A stretch of DNA of 64,000 nt, taken from NCBI GenBank assembly GCA_015060335.1, contig SUYR01000001.1:82466-146465 (forward strand), given 5' to 3'. Positions 56,746-64,000 of the stretch are shown here, piece by piece. The position numbers and the translations under genes are program-made. Source of the DNA: Bacteroidales bacterium (GTDB lineage: Bacteria > Bacteroidota > Bacteroidia > Bacteroidales > UBA932). How positions within the stretch are numbered: position 1 is the stretch's first letter; each line of letters starts with the position of its first letter. The notes below the pieces were generated by a model. The model saw only the letters and a list, made by a program, of their open reading frames with translations. It searched no databases and had not been told where the DNA came from.

Positions 56746-59553
56746 ATGAATTTCAGGAGTTTCTTTGCCTTCCTCGTGTCGGTCGCTTTCTGTATTTCTG
56801 CAGGCGGCCAGACTCCGCATAAGCAGATGTTGTCAACCAACTTCGGTCTCCCTTCGCCTCAGCCGGAAGAGACTCTTCCTAAGAGTTCAGTACCGGTACA
56901 GATGCCGGAAAGGGTGGCGAAGGTGGCTGCGCAGACTGTTCTGCGTCCTATGGCGGACAATGTCTGGGAGATCACTTCCGGATGGGAGATGTGCGAGGGA
57001 GACAAAGTAATGACTGATGACTGGTATGACGCCACAGTGCCTGGTACGGTGCTAAGGACATTGGTCGATCAGGGAGTATGGCCGGACCCGTATTACGGTC
57101 TGAACAATCTTGCCATTCCTGAAGACCTTTGCAGAAAGGACTGGTGGTACAGATGCTCCTTCAGTCTGTCTGAGGATATGCTCTCAAAAGAGACGCTTGA
57201 ACTTCTCTTTAGCGGCATCAACTACAAGGCAGACATCTGGTTCAATGGAGAGAAGCTTGGAAACATCGCCGGAGCATTTATCCGCGGTAGATTCGATATA
57301 ACCGATCTTGCAAAGCCGGAAAACACTCTGGCAGTGCATATCTTTCCGCCGGCAAATCCTGGTATTCCTCATGAGCAGTCGCCAAGGTCAGGAGCTGGAA
57401 AGAACGGAGGAGCTCTCTGTCTTGACGGCCCTACATTCTTCTGCTCTGAAGGCTGGGACTGGATACCAGGGGTAAGGGACAGGAATATCGGCATATGGCA
57501 GGATGTAAGACTCGTAGCTACAGGTGGAGTCTCGATTGATGATACTCAGGTTATTACAGACCTTCCGCTTCCGGATGTGTCATATGCAGACCTGACAGTT
57601 CAGACTACATTGAAGAACAGCTCTTCGTCAATAAGATCTGTGATCTTGGAAGGCAAGATAGGAGACGTGATGTTCACGGAAGAGGTAAGTGTGCCGGCTG
57701 GGGAGGAAGTCCATGTAAGCATATCTGCTGCGGACGAGCCTCAGTTGAGGATGAAGAATCCTGCGCTATGGATGCCTAACGGATATGGCGAGCCGAACCT
57801 GTATGAACTGGAGCTCAGATGCCTTGACGGCTCTGATGTGTCCGATGTGCAGAAGATACGATTCGGTGTAAGGGAACTCTCATACGAACTGACAGTTGAC
57901 GCCCCGTCGGCAAAGAGTATCAGAATAGAGCATAATCCTATAGCGGACAACCGTCTTGGGGAAATCCTGGATCATAGGATGCTTCGTGATACGCTTGGTG
58001 GAATCCACATTCCTTCTCTTGCGGAAGGGATCAGCCCAGATCAGCTGACTGTAATACCTGAAGACGGAATGAGTCCGTACCTTGTGATAAAGGTCAACGG
58101 TGTCAGAATCTTCTGCCGTGGCGGCAATTGGGGTATGGACGATATGATGAAGAATGTTTCAAGAGAACATCTGGAGCCGTATATCATCCTTCACAAGGAG
58201 GCAAACTTCAATATGATACGCAACTGGACAGGCGCAAGTACGTCAGAGACTCTATATGACCTCTGTGACGAGTACGGCATGCTGGTGTGGAATGATTTCT
58301 GGCTTTCTACAGAGGGATTCAACCTCAACCCGCTTGACGAGGACCTGTTCATGCGCAATGCCACAGATGTTGTCCGCAGATTCCGTCACCATCCTTCAAT
58401 CGTGATGTGGTGCCCTCGTAACGAAGGTTACGCTACAGAGACCTTGGAGAGAAGACTCTCTGCTATGATACAGAAGGAAGACGTGACACGCAGATATCAT
58501 CCTAACTCGCGCAACTGCAATCTACGTTGGAGCGGTCCTTGGCATTATTACAAGGATGCTTCCGTATATTACAGCTACGATGCTCATGGATTCAACTCGG
58601 AGCTTGGCTCGCCGTCAGTGCCGACAGCCTCTTCAATGAGAAAGATGATGCCGGAGGCTGACCTCTGGCCGATTTCCGACACATGGCACTATCATGACCT
58701 TCTTGACGGTCTTCATGAATATGTAAGTGCAGTTGACAGACTTTACGGCAAGGCAGAGAGCCTGGATGACTTCTGCAGAAAGGTCCAGTTCATCAACTAC
58801 GACAGCTACAGAGCTATGTTCGAGTCCTGGAACAGCCGTCTGTGGGGCGACACTTCGGGAGTACTGCTCTGGATGAGCCATCCTGCATGGCCAAGCGTAG
58901 AGTGGCAGACATATTCATGGGATTATGAGACATTCGGCTCATACTACGGTTCACGCAAGGCCTGCGAGCCTGTGCATGTACAGATGAATCTGGATGACCA
59001 CGGCATCGTTGTACTCAATACCACGACATCCGATCTTGTGGGACTCTCGGTCACATTGTCATGCTACGGCCTTGATGGAAAAAGGATTTCCACAAAGACT
59101 CTCAAGGGTATTGATGTTCCTGCAAATTCAAGAAAGGACCTTTTCAAGGCGGAACTCGGCGGCATCAAAGGCAATTATATGGTACGTCTGATTCTTTCGG
59201 ACAGAAAGGGGCAGACCGTGACCATCAACGATTATATGATGCGCGGAGAGGGGACGGAAGACTTTACTTCTTTTGATAATCTCGGCAAGGCGCAGATAAA
59301 GGTGCGCAAGGTGTCTTCAAAAGACTCTGTGGAGCGATATGAAATTACAAATACATCAGGAAATATAGCAATGAATCTCAAGTTCAATCTTTGTGATCCT
59401 CAGACAGGGGAAATAATCCTTCCGGCTTATTTCAGCGACGGATATTTCCACCTGCTCCCGGGAGAGAAGAGAACGATTCAGATGCACTCGCCTTCGACAG
59501 GAGCAATCATGGCGGAAGGCTATAACGTTGATAATATAATATTAAAACTATAA
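56746..59553 (+). CDS. GH2-family glycosidase (beta-mannosidase / exo-beta-glucosaminidase-like)
   Basis: GH2 features: NVWEITSGWEMCEGDKV...WYDATVPGTVLRTLVDQGVWPDPYYGLN, RGGNWGMDDMM, IVMWCPRNEGY, NSELGSPSVPT. The ORF is open from 56710. Confidence 0.88.
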   Translation: MNFRSFFAFLVSVAFCISAGGQTPHKQMLSTNFGLPSPQPEETLPKSSVPVQMPERVAKVAAQTVLRPMADNVWEITSGWEMCEGDKVMTDDWYDATVPGTVLRTLVDQGVWPDPYYGLNNLAIPEDLCRKDWWYRCSFSLSEDMLSKETLELLFSGINYKADIWFNGEKLGNIAGAFIRGRFDITDLAKPENTLAVHIFPPANPGIPHEQSPRSGAGKNGGALCLDGPTFFCSEGWDWIPGVRDRNIGIWQDVRLVATGGVSIDDTQVITDLPLPDVSYADLTVQTTLKNSSSSIRSVILEGKIGDVMFTEEVSVPAGEEVHVSISAADEPQLRMKNPALWMPNGYGEPNLYELELRCLDGSDVSDVQKIRFGVRELSYELTVDAPSAKSIRIEHNPIADNRLGEILDHRMLRDTLGGIHIPSLAEGISPDQLTVIPEDGMSPYLVIKVNGVRIFCRGGNWGMDDMMKNVSREHLEPYIILHKEANFNMIRNWTGASTSETLYDLCDEYGMLVWNDFWLSTEGFNLNPLDEDLFMRNATDVVRRFRHHPSIVMWCPRNEGYATETLERRLSAMIQKEDVTRRYHPNSRNCNLRWSGPWHYYKDASVYYSYDAHGFNSELGSPSVPTASSMRKMMPEADLWPISDTWHYHDLLDGLHEYVSAVDRLYGKAESLDDFCRKVQFINYDSYRAMFESWNSRLWGDTSGVLLWMSHPAWPSVEWQTYSWDYETFGSYYGSRKACEPVHVQMNLDDHGIVVLNTTTSDLVGLSVTLSCYGLDGKRISTKTLKGIDVPANSRKDLFKAELGGIKGNYMVRLILSDRKGQTVTINDYMMRGEGTEDFTSFDNLGKAQIKVRKVSSKDSVERYEITNTSGNIAMNLKFNLCDPQTGEIILPAYFSDGYFHLLPGEKRTIQMHSPSTGAIMAEGYNVDNIILKL

Positions 59554-59558
59554 ACAAT

Positions 59559-61793
59559 ATGAGAAGAATCACAATTCTTTGCATGGCGCTGGCTATGTCG
59601 GCGTTCGCATTCAACAACTGTGCTTACCCTGACTGGGAGCCGGAGCCATCTAAAGGAGGATCGGGTGACGGGGATGGTCCAGGTCTGGTTATCCCTACAG
59701 TGACTGATTTCTCCGTAGTCGCTTCGATTGCACAGACCAAGTCTGAAGTGTCAGATGAGGGTGCGCTCGTGTGGTCGGAGGGCGATCTTATCAATGTGTT
59801 CCACGGAGTTGCCGGAGAAGCGAAACTGGTCTCTGACGGAGTCGTTTTCTATGACGCCAAGTCTGAGGACCAGAATGACTTCAGCGGTAAGCTTGGTGAA
59901 GACCTCAAGAAGGGCTATACCTATGACTGGTATATATTCTACCCTTATAATGAGGAATTTTCCATTTTGAACAACACTGCAGCCACAATCATCGGATCAA
60001 AGGCTGACAAGGCACAGATTCAGGAAGGATATGGTGACAAAGGTCATGTTTCCGGAAGCTTCATGCCGCTCTATGGTACTGCAACAGGCGTTGAGCAGGG
60101 CAAGACTCCTTCTGCTGAACTTCATCATCTGGCATCTGTAGTTGAACTCAATATCGCCAGCTGTATGCCTACCCCTGTTGAAATCACAGAGGTAAAGATT
60201 ACTGCAGGAGAGGCTATCGTCGGTGAGTTTACATTTGACTTTGTCAAGGGTACATTGACACCGGTTGAGGGCACCTCGAGCAATTCTGCAGTACTGACAG
60301 TCAATAATGCCACTTCAATCGAAAACGGACAGTCAGAGAAATTCTATCTGCTTGTGAAGCCGTTTACTGCTTCTGCAAAAGACGGTCTCGCTATCACTGT
60401 GAACGGAGCGGAGAAGCAGATTTCTCTTAAGGAAGACCTTGTGTTTGCACCAGGAAAGATCACCTCGATAGATTATACTTACTATGATGTGAACATGATC
60501 GAAGACACTCTTCTCGGAAGCTTCAGAATCAAGACATTCTTTGTGTATGGCGGTACCGGACCAGAGTATGGCGGTGGTGGATGGGTTGACCTCTACAATA
60601 AGACATGGTGGTTTGACGCAGCGTCAGGACATGGAATTTCAGCAGAACTTGACAATTATCTTGAGTTTACTTTGACAGACCTGCTGGAAGGCGGTAACAA
60701 ACTTACAGGTAAATGCGTCAATTGGGCAGGTGTGGATGGAAAGAACTGGAGCTGCTATTTCCATAACTCAAACGTCAACGGAGGAGATCCGACTGATGCA
60801 ACGCAGTTCTATCGTCAGATTCCGATAGGTGAGAGCACATGGGTGCGCGACCTGACAGTTACTCCTAATACCGTGACATTTACAGATGCTTGGGGTAAGG
60901 TGACTACTCTTGAAATTTATGACTCGACTCATGAGTTCGTTCCTGGCTATAATGACAGCAATGCTGCTGCCAACACAAGATATTTCCCTGGATGTTATAA
61001 GGCAGGTGCAACTGCACCGGAAGACATTGACCTCGCCTTCCATGCGAAACTGACAGGTGGAAAGGATGTATGGCCTGCACGATATAATGAAGTCGATAAG
61101 ATATTTGACAGGCCTCGAGATTTCTTTGTCAATATAGAAAGAGTAGATGAGGTTCCAGAGAGCGCCAAGACTTATGAAAAGCCTTACGAACCTGCCAGTC
61201 CATATCCGGAGTCAATCGCCGGTACATACAAGTACAACTCAGATGTGACTTATGGCGGAAAGGACGGCGGAATTACCGGTAAGGGTCTGACTGTTCAGTA
61301 TGCTACATGGCAGCCAGCTGCTGAGCATGTCAACAAGATCAAGAACGACAGTTATACATTCACTCCGACCGGTACGGATGCTTACCAGAACGAGATCGGA
61401 ACCGTTACATTCAATGATGGCGGTGACGGCACATGGGAGTATCAGCTGTATGATAACATGAATGGTAACAAGGAGTATAACGGAATTGACCTTTATGGAT
61501 TCATCGCCCATGACAATACGACCACATATGTGTATGACAGGGCTGCAAAGACCATTACATTCACTACAAGAGGAAAGGAGTATGTCGTGGATTATCTGAT
61601 TCCGGGATCGCATTCATACCATGGTCTGACCTCAGCAGAGGCTACAGCAGTTGTGCCGGCAAATGGATTCGGAATGCATTATGACATGGGCTATACCGAG
61701 GCACGCGTAGAGGGCTACAGCACGACCTCTAACGGTTTCGCACGTCATTATGTCTGGGCGCGCGATTGGGTCCTCTGTCTTGAGAAACAATAA
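59559..61793 (+). CDS. Surface lipoprotein with fimbrillin-like N-terminus and a C-terminal domain shared with the next gene
   Basis: Cys at a putative lipobox (AFNNCAYPDW), fimbrillin-like ALVWSEGDLINVFHG...YPYNEE. C-terminal YGGTGPEYGGGGWVDLYNKTWWFDAASGHGISAELDNYLEFTL recurs in 61825..>64000. Confidence 0.72.
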   Translation: MRRITILCMALAMSAFAFNNCAYPDWEPEPSKGGSGDGDGPGLVIPTVTDFSVVASIAQTKSEVSDEGALVWSEGDLINVFHGVAGEAKLVSDGVVFYDAKSEDQNDFSGKLGEDLKKGYTYDWYIFYPYNEEFSILNNTAATIIGSKADKAQIQEGYGDKGHVSGSFMPLYGTATGVEQGKTPSAELHHLASVVELNIASCMPTPVEITEVKITAGEAIVGEFTFDFVKGTLTPVEGTSSNSAVLTVNNATSIENGQSEKFYLLVKPFTASAKDGLAITVNGAEKQISLKEDLVFAPGKITSIDYTYYDVNMIEDTLLGSFRIKTFFVYGGTGPEYGGGGWVDLYNKTWWFDAASGHGISAELDNYLEFTLTDLLEGGNKLTGKCVNWAGVDGKNWSCYFHNSNVNGGDPTDATQFYRQIPIGESTWVRDLTVTPNTVTFTDAWGKVTTLEIYDSTHEFVPGYNDSNAAANTRYFPGCYKAGATAPEDIDLAFHAKLTGGKDVWPARYNEVDKIFDRPRDFFVNIERVDEVPESAKTYEKPYEPASPYPESIAGTYKYNSDVTYGGKDGGITGKGLTVQYATWQPAAEHVNKIKNDSYTFTPTGTDAYQNEIGTVTFNDGGDGTWEYQLYDNMNGNKEYNGIDLYGFIAHDNTTTYVYDRAAKTITFTTRGKEYVVDYLIPGSHSYHGLTSAEATAVVPANGFGMHYDMGYTEARVEGYSTTSNGFARHYVWARDWVLCLEKQ

Positions 61794-61824
61794 TATCATA
61801 ATTAATACATAAAAACCATTAAAA

Positions 61825-64000
61825 ATGAAACGATTTTTATCAATCTTAAGCCTTGTTGTTTTTGGCTTTGCATCGATGTCTTGCTACGATGATTCAGAAT
61901 TGTGGGAGACAGTCGAAGACCTTGACGGCAGAGTTCAGACTCTTGAGGATCTCTGCACAAAACTTAACACTAACCTGACTGCACTTTCCACTTTGGTGCA
62001 GTCAATGGAGAAAGGTGACTATGTTGTAAGTGTTTCTCCATTGAAGGAGGGCTCAGTAGAGGTAGGTTACCGTATCGTATTCAAAGAGAACGGTCCGGTT
62101 GACATCTATCACGGTCAGGATGGTGCCGATGGAAAAGACGGTCAGGACGGTACTGACGGTAAGGATGGTCAGAATGGTACAGATGGTGAGAACGGTGCTG
62201 ACGGTAAAACACCGGAATTCGGTCCTAAGAAAGATATGGATGAGCTTTATTACTGGGCAGTTGACGGTGAGTTCGTTCTGGATGCAGAGGGAAAGAAGAT
62301 ACCTCTCGTGACAGTGGGCGCAACCCCTCAGCTGAAGATCGAGGACGAGACCTGGTTTGTTTCTTATGATGATGGCAATGAGTGGGAAGAGCTCGGTGCT
62401 GCTGTTTCTGTAGGCATCAAGGAGATCGAGGAAGTGGACGGAGAGCTTGTCATTACAATGGCTGACGGAAGCCAGATCGCAGTTCCTCTCGGAAGCCCTA
62501 TGAAGGTTGTTCTCGGAGAGTTCGACGCAGCTACACTCCAGTATGGTAACGACCTCGTGATCCCTTATACTATCGAAGGCGTTGAGGGTGAGGCTGTTGT
62601 ATTCCTTCTGAAGGAAGGAGAAGGCTTTGTGGTTGAGCTCGTTGAGGAGACTGCAACTTCAGGTAAGGTGACTGTAAGCCAGCAGGAAGCAGCAGAAACA
62701 GAGAAGAAGCTGAAGGTCGGAATCTTCGCAGTCGGCGAGGACGGAACAACAGTTTCTCAGGCTGTAAGACTTGTTTCAGGTGTATTCTACTCAGTAGAGG
62801 GTAATAAGGAGACTTATGATGTTGAGGCAGCCGGCGGAAAGGTTGAGTTCACTGTTGCAACAAATGCAGCATTTGAGGTAAAGACTGGCGCAGAGTGGAT
62901 CACTTATGCTCAGACCAAGGCTGTAGAGGAGAAAGTTCTCGGCTTCGATGTTGCTGCAAATGAGGGCGAGGCAAGAGAGGCTGCAGTGGAGATCGTTTCT
63001 GGCGATATCACTCTCGGCTTCACTGTAGCTCAGGCAGGCGGATATGTTCCTGCTCCAGAGGAATCACTTGTAGGTGCATACAAGATCCAGAAGTTCTGGG
63101 TGTATGGTGGTACTGGTCCTGCATACGGCGGAGCAGGTTGGGTTGACCTTCACAACAAGACATGGTGGTTCGACGAGGCAACCGGTCACGGTATCAAGGC
63201 TGAGCTTGACAACTACCTTGAGTTTACTCTTACCGAGTTCAATGCTGACGGTACTCAGAGTACAGGTAAGTGTGTGAACTGGGCAGGTGCTAATGGAAAG
63301 AACTGGGATACATGGTTCTATAATAACAAGAAGGCTGACGGTGCAGATCGTAATCCGGATGCTCCAAAGGACGGTTCGAACTTCTATCGTCAGATTCCTA
63401 TCGGTGAGAGTACATGGGTTCGTGATTACACTGTAACTCCTAATACTGTCACATTCACAGATGCTGATGGAAGAACGACAGTTCTTGAGCTGCTTGAGCC
63501 TGGCTATGAGTTCACTACTGATAAGTATGGTGACTCAAATGCAGCAGCAAATAAGCGTGTATTCCCAAGAACTGAGGGCGACGACCTTACATTCCATGCT
63601 AAACTTACAGGCTGGAAAGAGGTATGGCCGGCAAGGTATAACGAACTTGACAAGATCTTCGACTGTCCACGTGACTTCTTCATTGACGTTGATAAGGTTG
63701 ACGAGGTTCCGGCAGAGTCCAAGACTTCTGAGGAGAAGTGGGTACCTGAGCTTCCGGAGCCTGAGGAACCAGAAGTGGCATCTACCCTCGCGGGCACATA
63801 CAAGTTCAGAGACGGCAAGACTGTCGGCGGAAAGGATGGTTCTATCACCGCAAAGGGTCTTATCGAGCAGTATGGCGGATGGGATCCTGTAAAGGCTTCT
63901 ATCAACTCAATGAAGGATGACAAGTTCACATTCACAGCAACAGGTACAGATGCTAATGGCAATGAGACTGGTACAGTGACATTCGACAAGGGTGCTGACG
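61825..64000 (+). CDS. Partial (3' truncated by window): lipoprotein with coiled coil, collagen-like repeat, DUF4988-like region, BACON domain and the shared C-terminal domain
   Basis: Translated by eye from ATG 61825: MKRFLSILSLVVFGFASMSCYDDSELWETVEDLDGRVQTLEDLCTKLN...(GxD)n...YDVEAAGGKVEFTVATNAAFEVKTGAEWITYAQ...YGGTGPAYGGAGWVDLHNKTWWFDEATGHGIKAELDNYLEFTL. Absent from the ORF track, as expected for an ORF with no stop in the window. Confidence 0.9.
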   Translation, partial: MKRFLSILSLVVFGFASMSCYDDSELWETVEDLDGRVQTLEDLCTKLNTNLTALSTLVQSMEKGDYVVSVSPLKEGSVEVGYRIVFKENGPVDIYHGQDGADGKDGQDGTDGKDGQNGTDGENGADGKTPEFGPKKDMDELYYWAVDGEFVLDAEGKKIPLVTVGATPQLKIEDETWFVSYDDGNEWEELGAAVSVGIKEIEEVDGELVITMADGSQIAVPLGSPMKVVLGEFDAATLQYGNDLVIPYTIEGVEGEAVVFLLKEGEGFVVELVEETATSGKVTVSQQEAAETEKKLKVGIFAVGEDGTTVSQAVRLVSGVFYSVEGNKETYDVEAAGGKVEFTVATNAAFEVKTGAEWITYAQTKAVEEKVLGFDVAANEGEAREAAVEIVSGDITLGFTVAQAGGYVPAPEESLVGAYKIQKFWVYGGTGPAYGGAGWVDLHNKTWWFDEATGHGIKAELDNYLEFTLTEFNADGTQSTGKCVNWAGANGKNWDTWFYNNKKADGADRNPDAPKDGSNFYRQIPIGESTWVRDYTVTPNTVTFTDADGRTTVLELLEPGYEFTTDKYGDSNAAANKRVFPRTEGDDLTFHAKLTGWKEVWPARYNELDKIFDCPRDFFIDVDKVDEVPAESKTSEEKWVPELPEPEEPEVASTLAGTYKFRDGKTVGGKDGSITAKGLIEQYGGWDPVKASINSMKDDKFTFTATGTDANGNETGTVTFDKGAD

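Noticed and set aside
62099-62311. MTSITVRMVPMEKTVRTVLTVRMVRMVQMVRTVLTVK... ORF
   Set aside because: Alternate-frame reading of the collagen-like repeat DNA; its periodicity is a by-product.
1-64000. CRISPR array, prophage, integron or transposase
   Set aside because: No regularly spaced direct repeats, cas genes, phage structural genes, integrases or IS transposases were seen in the translated ORFs.

Overview
This is a Bacteroidales-type chromosomal segment. The evidence is TAnnTTTG -7 promoters, tandem SusC/SusD pairs, a hybrid two-component regulator, BACON lipoproteins and an S46 peptidase. Main blocks: (1) the C-terminal part of an AraC regulator and a tRNA-Gly(GCC). (2) A nutrient-uptake locus at 1.0-22 kb: HTCS regulator, GH20 hexosaminidase, SusC/SusD, DUF4843-like and PKD-like lipoproteins, two paralogous metzincin-type proteins, and a BACON lipoprotein. 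(3) mutS, a PHP-domain protein and tryptophanase. (4) A nine-gene minus-strand run at 27.7-37.4 kb: XRE regulator, rnhB, S46 dipeptidyl-peptidase, Mrp, a NapC/NrfH tetraheme cytochrome fused to a SUMF1-like domain, a Tat-exported Gfo/Idh/MocA oxidoreductase, a Tat-exported TIM-barrel protein, ResB and CcsA. (5) A mini HTH protein and an EF-G2-like GTPase paralogue. (6) A large beta-mannan-type PUL at 41-64 kb: AraC regulator, BACON-GH26, two SusC/SusD pairs, DUF1735-like lipoprotein, DUF5060-GH5-like, GH2, and two surface lipoproteins sharing a C-terminal domain. The last gene runs off the window and is missing from the ORF track. Observations most worth follow-up: a length-conserved 110-bp multi-hairpin intergenic repeat in three copies; the heme/oxidoreductase/TIM/cytochrome-maturation operon, a candidate periplasmic redox sugar-processing system; a pseudoprotease beside its intact paralogue; a REP-like repeat translated in-frame inside mutS; and an EF-G paralogue lacking the catalytic histidine. 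No homology search was run. Family calls come from motifs and recognition of the translated sequence.
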